Origin: Flavobacterium sp. ZT3R18
GTDB lineage: Bacteria; Bacteroidota; Bacteroidia; Flavobacteriales; Flavobacteriaceae
DNA: 50,824 bases
Direction: 5' to 3'
Assembly (NCBI RefSeq): GCF_007097385.1
Contig: NZ_VJZS01000027.1
Span: 1-50,824 of the forward strand
The notes under the pieces are model-generated. The model was not told the DNA's origin, searched no databases, and saw only the letters and a program-made list of their open reading frames with translations. The position numbers were made by a program, and so were the translations under genes. Numbering within the stretch: position 1 is the stretch's first letter; each line of letters begins with the position of its first letter. This document shows, piece by piece, positions 8,578 to 17,058 of the stretch.

Positions 8578-11500
8578 AATACCTTTTTCTTTAATCCAGT
8601 CAAGTTGTCAATTTCAATATCAATTTCAAATCCCAGATTCAATATAGTGTCTTTTAAATTTTCTGCATTTAATAAAATAACGGTTTCAGATAAATCGCAA
8701 ATTAATTCCAAATTGATTTTGGTGTTTTTATCAGAAATTAAAACAATATCATACTTTTTCGCAACTATTGCTTCACTCGAATCCAAGTACTGAATATTCC
8801 TTTTCTTTAGTATATAATTGGTTTTGGCTACGGCTCTGTTCAAATCATTAGCAATAAACGACTCTATTTTTCTTTGTGATTGTTGAAACGAAAGCAACAC
8901 ATCCAATTGCCCGTAATCATTCGCAATATGCAAAATTCTAGCCTTAGAATCAATCCATTTATCCAACTCATAATACAATTCTAAATGAGCCTCTAAATCT
9001 TTTTTGACAGCCTGAATCACTTCGATTTCTTTAAAATCAAAACTGTTGAGGGTCATCTTTTTAAAATAATTGGGACCTTCTAAATCCAAACGCATTTTGT
9101 TATACTGCAATTTAAAAAAAGAGCTCAATTTCTTTGTCCGCTCCGCATAATCTTTCCCAAAAGTTAAATCACTTGGAAGAATTCTATCTAAAATTTTTAC
9201 TGTAGTTCTTCCTCCATTGATAACAAAATCTCCTTTGGGCAACATCTCAGAATAGCCATGAATAACAACAGGAATAATATCTAAATTGAATTGCTCTGCC
9301 AAATAAAAAGCCCCTTTATGGAAACGATTTATAGAATTATTTTCGGAGCGACTGCCTTCTGGAAAAACCATAATCGAAAATCCTTGCTCTACTTTGGCAC
9401 GCAAATGTTCTATTCCGTTGTCCATCCCACTCGATACGGGATAAAACCCAACCATACGAACTCCTAAACCAAAAACGGGAGAATTATACACCCAATCACT
9501 GACCAAAAATATAATCTTTGGACTCAACATTCCTACTGCCAAGATATCCAAAAATGAGGAATGATTGGCAATAATTACAGCTGGTTTTTTGAAATCTACA
9601 TTCGATTGATTTATAAGTTTACGCTTGTTAGACGGGTAAGTCAAAAACACAGAACCCATAAATTTTGATAATAAATAATGGAATCCCATGAGTTTTGATT
9701 TTTTTGAAAAAGGCAAAATTTTCATCATAACATTTCCAAATACAGATAAAATAAAACCTCCTAAACCAAAATAGGTAAAAGACAAAATCGAATGAATGAG
9801 TCGCTTAATTTCATAAGGATTTTTCCCTTTCTTAGTCCTATTGGTAACAAAAAAATTGAATACTAAGGGTTGAATTATAAAGGTTATCATCAATGCCGAA
9901 AATATACCAATTATAGCAATTAACGAAATGGATTTCAGTGCAGGATGCTTGGCGAAAATAAGCACTCCAATTCCTAAAATAGTAGTCGCCACCGAAAGCA
10001 AAATAGAAGTACGGTAACTTGGCAATTCTATTTTCCCGAAAGTATGCTCCTTTTGCAATGCCGATGTCATAAATATGCTATAATCAACGCCGATTCCAAA
10101 AATTAAAGTACAGACAATAATATTAACCACATTAAATTGCAACCCAAACATACCCATCAATCCAGTGGTAAAAACCCAACTAATCATAATTGGAATAATC
10201 GTAATGATGACCAACTCTATTTTTCTAAAAGCAAATAATAGGATAAAAAATACCGCAATAAAAGAATAATTAACAAGGTCTTCAAAATTAGCTTTCAACG
10301 TTCCTAGGAAAGTTTCGTTGGTTTGCTGCCTGTCAATAACAACTAATTGGTCTTGCTTTTTTATTGTATTTACAAATGCATCTCTTTTGTCATTTGGCAC
10401 TTTTACCAGAGTAGAAATGGTATAAAAACCATTTTTTTGAGAAACAAATTCTTCCAGAAAAAAGGATTTTACTTTTAGGTATTCTTCCATTTTTATAGGA
10501 GAAAAACTTTTATTCAGTAATTCATAAAATCCTGAAAAGGTATTTTCTTTAAAACCAAATTGGCTTCCTTCCTGAATTAAGGCACTCCTGAGATTAGATT
10601 TTTTTTGGGTATTCCAAAAAGCATTCCACTCTTGAATCTTTTGTTGTTGTACATCAGCAGAAAAAACAATCCCACCTATTGAACTAAAATTCAAGATTTC
10701 CTTTGCACTTTTATTTTTTTCTAAAGTAGTAAACAGCGCATTATTATTGGCCACCACTTCATCATAACTTTTACCATAAGTAGCCAAATAAATAGATTTT
10801 GAATCATTATTAGCAATATGATCTAGTTTTTGCTCTGCTGATTTTAGCTCAGGACTCATGAAATTCAAAGCCGAAAGGTCATTATTAAAAGTAACTTTAG
10901 AATAGGTAAAAAGAGAAACTAGCAGCAACAATACCATTGAACCTACCAAATATTTATTTTTATGGTATGCGTAATCCCCCAGTTTGTCAATAACATTAAG
11001 CCCCCTAGCCCCCGAAGGGGGAACTTGAGTATTGGAGTCAGAATTGAGATTTAAAAGTTGCGCTACACGCATAGCTCCCCCTTCGGGGGCTGGGGGGCTA
11101 TATAAAATTGGAATCAATACCAACGAGAAAACAGAAGTAGAAACAACACTCAAAGCAGCAAAAATCCCTAAATCCTGCAAAGCTTCCGATTTTATAAAAA
11201 ACAAACATAAAAATGTGATCGACGTTGTAATGCCGCAAAGCAACAATGGTTTTGTAATGTCTTTATAAAGTAGTTTTACATTTTTATTATTCCGCAAATG
11301 CGTCAAAACATAAATAGAATAATCCGTCGTTTCTCCCAACAAAATAGAGCTTATCCCCAGTGAAATTGCCGAAATACTCCCTTTGCAAAAATACAAAAGG
11401 GTCAAAGCAAATAAAGCCCCTAGCATGGAGGGAATAAAAATAATAATTGGAGTAGAAAAACTTCTGTAGAAAAAAGCAAGAATCAATATCAAGGTAACAC

Positions 11501-12326
11501 CAGCAAAAATAGAAGTGTTTTTTACATCGGCTTTTATCTGAGTGGCATTGGCAACAGCTACTGGGGTCGCTCCAAAATAAATCATCCCTACTTTACCTTT
11601 AAACCTAGCATTCAAGTTATTTCTAATATGCTCTAAATTCGCAATAAACTGTGCGTTTTTATCGGTTTCATTGGTTTCTAACTTGGGGGTTATAAAAAGC
11701 AGTAGATTCTTTTTATCTTTGGTTAATACAAATCCGTTTTGTAATTCAAAATCATCACCCACACTTAACTGCTGTAATTTTTTTAAAGCAATAAATGAAA
11801 TCCCGAGTGGATCTTGAAGGATAAAATCTTTAGAGATAAGCCCTGCTGGAGAGATTAGTGATTTATAATTAGCAGCAACGCTAGCTGCAACGCTGTCCTT
11901 TTGCAATTTACTTTCAATTGCTGCATAATCTTTTTGATCTAGAAAAAGAGGCAAATTAGCATAAACAAACTCAAATGTTTCTTGAATGTTTTCATCTTCA
12001 ATTTTTCCTTGCACTTTTTCGACAAAAGGGGTACAATTGACATCTAAACTATCGATAAAAGCATTGGCGTATTGCGTTAAATCATCGGTAGAACCTTTTT
12101 CACGCGAGATAATTACAGTAATTTTATCAGCAAAATTAACCTGTTCTAATACTTTCGAAGTTATACCAGATTGGTCATTAGAAGGAATTAATTGGTTGAT
12201 ATTTTCTTGAAATGAAATTCTAGTTGCAAAAAAACCAAGAAACAAAAACAAAACAACGGCTATAGCTATCGAAAGGAATTTATTTTTTGTAATCAATGTA
12301 TAAAAATGGAATAAATAATTGCGCAT
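8574..12326 (-). CDS. MMPL/RND-type exporter fused to a PlsC-like acyltransferase and a Rossmann-like tail
   Basis: This 1250-residue protein starts with an MMPL/RND transporter: one membrane helix, a periplasmic loop, a helix bundle near 270-410, a second periplasmic loop and a second bundle near 690-850. A lysophospholipid-acyltransferase domain follows, with NHSSFLD near residue 918 and FPEGSRS downstream. The last 120 residues (from about 1127, ARILHIANDYGQLDVLL) look like a methyltransferase-type Rossmann fold lacking a normal glycine motif. The exporter part could move the pigment or its precursors from the inner membrane, and the acyltransferase could add an acyl chain. Residues 409-442 are encoded by a GC-rich repeat element inserted in frame. 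It is co-directional and closely packed with its neighbours. Confidence 0.88.
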   Translation of the reverse strand: MRNYLFHFYTLITKNKFLSIAIAVVLFLFLGFFATRISFQENINQLIPSNDQSGITSKVLEQVNFADKITVIISREKGSTDDLTQYANAFIDSLDVNCTPFVEKVQGKIEDENIQETFEFVYANLPLFLDQKDYAAIESKLQKDSVAASVAANYKSLISPAGLISKDFILQDPLGISFIALKKLQQLSVGDDFELQNGFVLTKDKKNLLLFITPKLETNETDKNAQFIANLEHIRNNLNARFKGKVGMIYFGATPVAVANATQIKADVKNTSIFAGVTLILILAFFYRSFSTPIIIFIPSMLGALFALTLLYFCKGSISAISLGISSILLGETTDYSIYVLTHLRNNKNVKLLYKDITKPLLLCGITTSITFLCLFFIKSEALQDLGIFAALSVVSTSVFSLVLIPILYSPPAPEGGAMRVAQLLNLNSDSNTQVPPSGARGLNVIDKLGDYAYHKNKYLVGSMVLLLLVSLFTYSKVTFNNDLSALNFMSPELKSAEQKLDHIANNDSKSIYLATYGKSYDEVVANNNALFTTLEKNKSAKEILNFSSIGGIVFSADVQQQKIQEWNAFWNTQKKSNLRSALIQEGSQFGFKENTFSGFYELLNKSFSPIKMEEYLKVKSFFLEEFVSQKNGFYTISTLVKVPNDKRDAFVNTIKKQDQLVVIDRQQTNETFLGTLKANFEDLVNYSFIAVFFILLFAFRKIELVIITIIPIMISWVFTTGLMGMFGLQFNVVNIIVCTLIFGIGVDYSIFMTSALQKEHTFGKIELPSYRTSILLSVATTILGIGVLIFAKHPALKSISLIAIIGIFSALMITFIIQPLVFNFFVTNRTKKGKNPYEIKRLIHSILSFTYFGLGGFILSVFGNVMMKILPFSKKSKLMGFHYLLSKFMGSVFLTYPSNKRKLINQSNVDFKKPAVIIANHSSFLDILAVGMLSPKIIFLVSDWVYNSPVFGLGVRMVGFYPVSSGMDNGIEHLRAKVEQGFSIMVFPEGSRSENNSINRFHKGAFYLAEQFNLDIIPVVIHGYSEMLPKGDFVINGGRTTVKILDRILPSDLTFGKDYAERTKKLSSFFKLQYNKMRLDLEGPNYFKKMTLNSFDFKEIEVIQAVKKDLEAHLELYYELDKWIDSKARILHIANDYGQLDVLLSFQQSQRKIESFIANDLNRAVAKTNYILKKRNIQYLDSSEAIVAKKYDIVLISDKNTKINLELICDLSETVILLNAENLKDTILNLGFEIDIEIDNLTGLKKKVL
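10999..11099. repeat. GC-rich palindromic repeat element inside the MMPL gene
   Basis: The 27-base ends 10999-11025 and 11073-11099 are inverted copies matching at 25 of 27 positions, and each contains its own small palindrome (CCCCCGAAGGGGG type). This CCCC/GGGG composition contrasts with the AT-rich gene around it. It resembles intergenic repeats I know from Flavobacterium genomes. It adds roughly 34 codons without breaking the reading frame and encodes a PPAPEGGA ... PPSGARGL segment between a membrane helix and the next periplasmic domain. Confidence 0.9.
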
Positions 12327-12330
12327 GCTA

Positions 12331-13512
12331 CTATTTTTTATGTTTTAAATTATTTACAAAAGTCAAGAGCAAATAACTTGTAAGACCAAAAAGAAGCGCC
12401 AAAATAGTCGCTAAAACAAAGCTTCCAACCAGATATTGAGCAATATTTTTTTGAATATCTGCAAAAGTCATCGTTGTATTTAAAAGCAATGGCTTGTCAC
12501 TCGTAATAAAGCAACTCCCAATTTTTAAAGAACCATAGATCACAAAAGGGATTAATGGCGGAAAACTAATATTCGAAAAAGTAAAAGCGATGGCTTTATT
12601 TAACTTAAATAAAACCGCCAAACCTAGCACTATAATCGTTTGAAAACCCCAAAAAGGAGAAATACCAACAAAAACACCCAAGGCAATTGAAGTGGATTTC
12701 CTGGCATTCGAATCATTACTTTCCAAGACATTTTCCAAAAAAAATTTCTTAAGTCCTTTTTTTTTAAGTTTTCTAAAAAAACCACGAGGCTTGATATAAA
12801 ACAAGGCTATAGTTACCAAAACTGTATTTAGAATACTGATTCTAGTAAAATCTTTGAAGGGTCGAAAATGAGAAACACGTTCTGTTGGATCATATAACAC
12901 TTGAACAGGAATATTTTTTACTGCAATATCTTTCCAAGCAGATCGCACAATAACTTCAATTTCAAACTCAAATTTATTGGTAAAATAACGAGTTGGTATT
13001 TTTTGCAAAGGGTATAATCTATAACCAGACTGCGTATCCACTAACTTAATTCCGGTTTCAAACCAAAACCAAAAATTAGAAAATTTATTTCCAAAACTGC
13101 TTTTTTTAGGCACATTCTCTTGTGTCATATTACGACTCCCAATCAAAAGAGCATCTCCTTCTTTTTCTAAAACTGAAACAAAACCAGCAATATCAGAAGC
13201 AAAATGCTGACCATCAGAATCAATTGTAATGGCGTAATTGTAATTTAATTCTAATGCTTTTTTAAAGCCATTACGCAAGGCAATTCCTTTACCAGCATTT
13301 TTAGGATGATCCACTTGAACTAAATGTGCATAATTTTCAAGAATTTGAGCAGTTGCATCTGTAGAACCATCATTGACTACAATAATATTTGATGTGTAGG
13401 ATAAAACCGAATCTAAAACGCGCTGCAAAGTTTTGTGATTATTGTAGGTAGGTACAATTACACAAATCTTTAATCGATCAATCCGTTCTTTTTCTAGAAA
13501 ACTAACACTCAT
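12331..13512 (-). CDS. GT2 glycosyltransferase with C-terminal DUF2062 membrane domain
   Basis: This 393-residue fusion has an N-terminal family-2 glycosyltransferase domain (CVIVPTYNNHKTL, VVNDGSTD, TIDSDGQH, DTQSGYRLY) over residues 15-230 and a C-terminal DUF2062 domain with about three membrane segments (ALGVFVGISPFWGFQ, LAVLFKLNKAIAF, FPPLIPF). GT2 enzymes of the dolichol-phosphate-mannose type transfer sugars to lipid carriers. Similar GT2 proteins occur in aryl-polyene clusters. It follows the MMPL gene with four bases between. A sugar-transfer step is not part of simple flexirubins, so it may modify the final membrane-bound pigment or an attachment lipid. Confidence 0.88.
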   Translation of the reverse strand: MSVSFLEKERIDRLKICVIVPTYNNHKTLQRVLDSVLSYTSNIIVVNDGSTDATAQILENYAHLVQVDHPKNAGKGIALRNGFKKALELNYNYAITIDSDGQHFASDIAGFVSVLEKEGDALLIGSRNMTQENVPKKSSFGNKFSNFWFWFETGIKLVDTQSGYRLYPLQKIPTRYFTNKFEFEIEVIVRSAWKDIAVKNIPVQVLYDPTERVSHFRPFKDFTRISILNTVLVTIALFYIKPRGFFRKLKKKGLKKFFLENVLESNDSNARKSTSIALGVFVGISPFWGFQTIIVLGLAVLFKLNKAIAFTFSNISFPPLIPFVIYGSLKIGSCFITSDKPLLLNTTMTFADIQKNIAQYLVGSFVLATILALLFGLTSYLLLTFVNNLKHKK

Positions 13513-13529
13513 TTACTCTAATTCTTAAA

Positions 13530-14015
13530 TTATTGTACCAATTCTTTTTCGGTGGTAGAAAAACTTTTAGATTGTTCTATAAATTTACCCACATAAACTT
13601 TCAACGCTCCGGTTTGCTCTTTATAATGGTCTAATAAAAAGGTTGCATCTTCTTTTTTATTTCCTCTATAATTTACAATTTTAGGAACATTTTCTTGAAC
13701 ACTCAATCGAACCAAACGAATTTCAATATTGTTAGGTTCGTTTGCAACGGCGTATTCAATTAAACTAGCTCCCTCTTTAAATTTCTTGGATCTATTCGAA
13801 ATCTTTTTCTCCAATTTAGAAACTATGGCTAAAGAAGCTCCTTTGTAGGCCACTAAAGTTTTATTATCTTCTTTGGAAAAAGCTGCCAATTTTTCTACAA
13901 ATTCTTTGGCATTCGTTTCAGAACTGGTAACGGTAGGATATAGTTTCCTCACCTCCGTAATAGATGGATTACTACTAAATTCAAAAAAAAGGATGAATGC
14001 AAAAAGTATTTTCAT
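13530..14015 (-). CDS. Exported protein of unknown function in the pigment operon
   Basis: This 161-residue protein has an N-terminal hydrophobic signal (MKILFAFILFFEFSS) without a lipobox. The mature part is predicted helical, rich in Lys, Glu and Asn, with motifs such as NEPNNIEIRLVRLSVQENVP and a FLLDHYKEQ segment. I do not recognise a defined family. It lies between the GT2 gene and a dehydratase, with gaps of 17 and 34 bases, in the same orientation, and is probably co-transcribed. A periplasmic accessory role in pigment handling is the simplest guess. Confidence 0.7.
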   Translation of the reverse strand: MKILFAFILFFEFSSNPSITEVRKLYPTVTSSETNAKEFVEKLAAFSKEDNKTLVAYKGASLAIVSKLEKKISNRSKKFKEGASLIEYAVANEPNNIEIRLVRLSVQENVPKIVNYRGNKKEDATFLLDHYKEQTGALKVYVGKFIEQSKSFSTTEKELVQ

Positions 14016-14049
14016 TTTAAATGAAATTAAAAATTAAGAAATGGCAACA

Positions 14050-14421
14050 TTATAGTTTTCTGTAAACACTACTTAGTTTCAAGGCTACAGTTTCATTAAA
14101 GTAACTCACATTCTTAACTTTAATCAAGTTATCTTCTGTAGGAGTAACATCCAATTCTAAACGCAATTCTGGCGTGTTAAAAGGATTAATCAAAGCCATA
14201 AACTTAACGTTTGATAACGATTGCATAAACAAAGAACTTTCGGTAATCTGTTCTGTCAGTTCCTTTATGATTTGCATCATGCAAACTCCAGGCATTATTG
14301 GATTACCAGGGAAATGTCCTTTGAAAACTTCGTGATTTTCATTGATTAAAATCATAGCCAAATATTTTGATTCGGCCGTTTTTTCTAATGAAATTATTTT
14401 GTAAAAATCTTGTAATAGCAT
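14050..14421 (-). CDS. FabZ/ApeI-like hot-dog 3-hydroxyacyl-ACP dehydratase
   Basis: This 123-residue single hot-dog domain has the FabZ-type signature GHFPGNPIMPGVCMM (catalytic His36). The position where FabZ has its catalytic Glu is Gln50 (VCMMQ). FabZ-like enzymes remove water from 3-hydroxyacyl-ACP. In aryl-polyene systems a small FabZ-like subunit (ApeI-like) works with an ApeP-like one. The Gln could mean it depends on a partner subunit, such as the ApeP-like proteins at 25494-26419. Its neighbours are an unknown exported protein and a beta-barrel gene. Confidence 0.82.
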   Translation of the reverse strand: MLLQDFYKIISLEKTAESKYLAMILINENHEVFKGHFPGNPIMPGVCMMQIIKELTEQITESSLFMQSLSNVKFMALINPFNTPELRLELDVTPTEDNLIKVKNVSYFNETVALKLSSVYRKL

Positions 14422-14427
14422 TGTTTT

Positions 14428-15039
14428 TTATTTTAAATCAAATGTATAAGTACCACCAAGAGAGAAAACAACATTCGTATGGCTATCATTATAATCAATT
14501 ACAGGAATTATTCCTTTTTTCACTCTTGCTTCAATTCCAAAATTAGGCGTAAAATTTATCCCCATACCTAATACGAAAGCCATATCAACATTGGCATCGG
14601 GATTGAAATTTCTATTAACGACAAAATCTAATGCTGGTCCAAAATGAATATTAAATTTATTCGTAAAAGTGAATTTATTTAACACTTCAAAAGACAAATA
14701 ATCGACATCTAAATCAACACTTTTAATCGAAGATCTATAGTTAGAACCCTGAGCTGAATAGTCAATCTCTGGTTGCAAAGTATAATATTTTGATAATTTC
14801 AAAGCACCATAAAAACCAATATAAAAATCAGTCTTGGTTGCATAATCTATGTTATTTGAATAATTATTTGATGAATTATAGGGATCATAATAATAATCAC
14901 TACCTTTTGTAAAATGAGAAAAATTGGCACCTCCTCTTAATCCTGGTCTAAAAGTGACCTGCGCATCTGCTTGTTGTATTCCGAAAAAAGTAAAAATAAG
15001 AATAAGTATTCCTTTAGCAAACTGGTTATTTAATTTCAT
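14428..15039 (-). CDS. Outer membrane beta-barrel protein (PorT-like)
   Basis: This 203-residue protein has a signal peptide ending QQADAQ, followed by VTFRPGLRGGANFSHF, a typical opening of small Bacteroidota beta-barrel proteins. Alternating strands follow (YTLQPEIDYSAQGSNYRS, FNIHFGPALDFVV, FVLGMGINFTPNFGIEARVK), and it ends in VVFSLGGTYTFDLK with strand-forming residues. It should fold into an 8-10 strand barrel in the outer membrane. Its place in the operon suggests it helps hold or localise the pigment in the outer membrane. No catalytic residues are evident. Confidence 0.82.
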   Translation of the reverse strand: MKLNNQFAKGILILIFTFFGIQQADAQVTFRPGLRGGANFSHFTKGSDYYYDPYNSSNNYSNNIDYATKTDFYIGFYGALKLSKYYTLQPEIDYSAQGSNYRSSIKSVDLDVDYLSFEVLNKFTFTNKFNIHFGPALDFVVNRNFNPDANVDMAFVLGMGINFTPNFGIEARVKKGIIPVIDYNDSHTNVVFSLGGTYTFDLK

Positions 15040-15043
15040 AAGG

Positions 15044-15679
15044 TTAATTAGTTTTATTGTTAAAATAGTTTAATTCAATTATTAAAGGCATTGTTTTATG
15101 CTGAATTATAATTTTTGAGGCAAAAATATTGTTTTCTACCGTATAAAAAAGGTTTATTTTTTCTTTTCTTTTAGTGGCATGTACAATTTTACTTAAAGTA
15201 TTATCTGATTTGGAAACAAAAAGATAATTCAACCTCTTCCCATCCTCTGAGAGATAAACTTTACTTTCTTTACTCTCAAATTGTGCTGCAATCTGATAAT
15301 GACTTCGCAAAAGCAATCTGAAATCTTTTACTAATGTGTTAATCAGTATCTTTCGATCTAATTCTGCAACAATTGAATTGACTTTAAAATCATGCTCAGT
15401 AATTTCAAAATCCAATAATTTATTTCCAAACTCGGTCGTAAACACCATTCTATGCGTGGTGTCATTAATTTTTTTGGCTATAAAAATTCCTGATAATTCA
15501 TTTCCATAAGCCGTAATATTGGCTTTGTAAACATAATCCATTTCTGGATTTGAAAAATAAGGGACTTCAAAAGTTGGAGCATCAAGCGCTACAACCGTGC
15601 AATCCTTTACCATCGTATTTGTAGCGCATGAAGTAAAAAAAAGCAGTACTAAAGAACTAATTCGTAAATAAAGTTTCAT
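15044..15679 (-). CDS. Predicted lipoprotein, possibly LolB/DUF3261-like
   Basis: Starting at the internal ATG (15679), the 211-residue protein has a clean lipoprotein signal (SSLVLLFFTSC). The mature part is beta-rich, with repeated strand patterns that could fold into an incomplete barrel such as LolB. The preceding gene encodes a LolA-like carrier, and lipoprotein-receptor-like proteins accompany LolA-like ones in aryl-polyene clusters, which supports this reading. The sequence itself is too divergent for a firm family call. It overlaps the end of the LolA gene by 23 bases. It probably acts at the periplasmic face of the outer membrane as an acceptor of lipid-like cargo. Confidence 0.65.
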   Translation of the reverse strand: MKLYLRISSLVLLFFTSCATNTMVKDCTVVALDAPTFEVPYFSNPEMDYVYKANITAYGNELSGIFIAKKINDTTHRMVFTTEFGNKLLDFEITEHDFKVNSIVAELDRKILINTLVKDFRLLLRSHYQIAAQFESKESKVYLSEDGKRLNYLFVSKSDNTLSKIVHATKRKEKINLFYTVENNIFASKIIIQHKTMPLIIELNYFNNKTN

Positions 15680-16292
15680 CGATTTTGGCATTGATTACTT
15701 TGTTTTTTAATACAATTCGGGTATAATCTGCTGATGATTCTATCAGTTTTACTTGGACTACGGTAGCCTCGTCTTTATCAAAAGTCAATTCGATTTGCTT
15801 GATATACTTTTTAAGAGTGGCATCTTTTGGAATAAACTTGGTAACATTTTGTTCTTTTGTTTTAAAATAAGTTATTGAAAACTCTTTGTCATCAAATAGA
15901 TCACCACTCACACTCCCTACAATTAGCTTGTTTATTTTACCAAATAATTTACTATTCCCAACATCAATGGTGCTCTTTTTTCCTTCATCATTAATTAGAA
16001 TTTTTCCATTCTTAAAAATAATAGAATAGCTATATGGCTTTTTGTATTGCCAAAGCAAAGTATTTGGTTCTTTGAAAATCATTTTTCCTGATGTCTCAAT
16101 ATCTTTCGATAAAAAATCCATGTGTTTGTATTGAATAAAATCAGTACTCAATGTCTTGATTTTTTTTGCCATTACTGCAACCGATTGTTTGAAAGCAGCT
16201 ATCTCACTTTCAGACATTTTTTGCTCTTGCGAAAATGAATTAAATGGAGAACCCATTAAAAACAGTACTACTATAAAAATTTTAATCTTCAT
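15657..16292 (-). CDS. LolA-like outer membrane lipoprotein/lipid carrier protein
   Basis: This is a periplasmic carrier of 211 residues from the ATG at 16292 (a TTG nine bases upstream is the alternative). The signal peptide ends near FNSFSQ. The body matches the LolA fold pattern: KIKTLSTDFIQYKHMDFLSKDIETSGKMIFKEPNTLLWQY and a later strand-rich half. LolA shuttles lipidated cargo from the inner to the outer membrane. A dedicated LolA homologue in a pigment cluster suggests transfer of the pigment or its precursor across the periplasm. It overlaps the deacetylase gene upstream by 11 bases and the lipoprotein gene downstream. Confidence 0.85.
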   Translation of the reverse strand: MKIKIFIVVLFLMGSPFNSFSQEQKMSESEIAAFKQSVAVMAKKIKTLSTDFIQYKHMDFLSKDIETSGKMIFKEPNTLLWQYKKPYSYSIIFKNGKILINDEGKKSTIDVGNSKLFGKINKLIVGSVSGDLFDDKEFSITYFKTKEQNVTKFIPKDATLKKYIKQIELTFDKDEATVVQVKLIESSADYTRIVLKNKVINAKIDETLFTN

Positions 16293-17058
16293 AAGCTTCA
16301 ATATTCAACAGTTGTTCTAATGAAACAACGGTATAGTTATTATTTTGTAAAAACTGCAAAACTTGTTCCAAGACATTTACAGATGCAATAGAGGTATCGT
16401 GCAAAAGTACAATTCCACCAGGCGATATTCTGGATACAATTCTATTAAAAATAAACTTTTCGTTCTTAATTATGCCATCCAATGACCTAATATTCCAACC
16501 AATAGTTTTATGTTTTGTAACAGCCAAAGCCCTTCGAATAGAGGGGTTGGTAACGCCATAGGGTGGTCTAAACAGTGTTGTTTTCTTTCCTAAAAATGAC
16601 GTTATAAGCGCATCTGTTTTTTCAATTTCGGCGATTACTTGTTTTTTTCTATAAAAATCAAAAAATTCAGCATGGCTATACGAATGATTCCCAATAAGAT
16701 GTCCATCTTCAATAATTTTTTTGAAAATTTCGGGATGTGTTTCAATATTTTTTCCAATACAAAAAAAAGTCGCTTTAGCATTGTATTGTCGCAAAACATC
16801 CAAAACCATTACCGACATTTCGTGTGGACCATCATCAAATGTGATAGCAATCTTTTTATTGGTTTCTAATGGATTGCTGCAATACGCTTTGATGTGATAA
16901 TTTGAAAAAATAAAAGAAGAACCAAACAAAACAACCATAAACCAAATACAACTTACTATAACAAAATACTTGATTTCTACCACTACAAAAAAGCTTAATA
17001 AAGCCAGTAGTACTAAAATCGAAATAAAAAAAATAGCGGCTATTTTATGTTTTAACAT
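16282..17058 (-). CDS. Polysaccharide deacetylase (NodB) family protein
   Basis: This 258-residue protein has two N-terminal membrane helices (residues 5-52) and a NodB-type catalytic domain. The conserved motifs are TFDDGPH (73-79, metal and base Asp), NHSYSH (124-129, metal His pair), RPPYG (164-168) and a late ILLHD segment. Family members are metal-dependent N-deacetylases acting on chitin-like, peptidoglycan or other amide-linked sugars. Its role in the pigment operon is not known. It may be cargo or act on an N-acyl group. It overlaps the end of the ketosynthase gene upstream by seven bases. Confidence 0.88.
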   Translation of the reverse strand: MLKHKIAAIFFISILVLLALLSFFVVVEIKYFVIVSCIWFMVVLFGSSFIFSNYHIKAYCSNPLETNKKIAITFDDGPHEMSVMVLDVLRQYNAKATFFCIGKNIETHPEIFKKIIEDGHLIGNHSYSHAEFFDFYRKKQVIAEIEKTDALITSFLGKKTTLFRPPYGVTNPSIRRALAVTKHKTIGWNIRSLDGIIKNEKFIFNRIVSRISPGGIVLLHDTSIASVNVLEQVLQFLQNNNYTVVSLEQLLNIEAYED

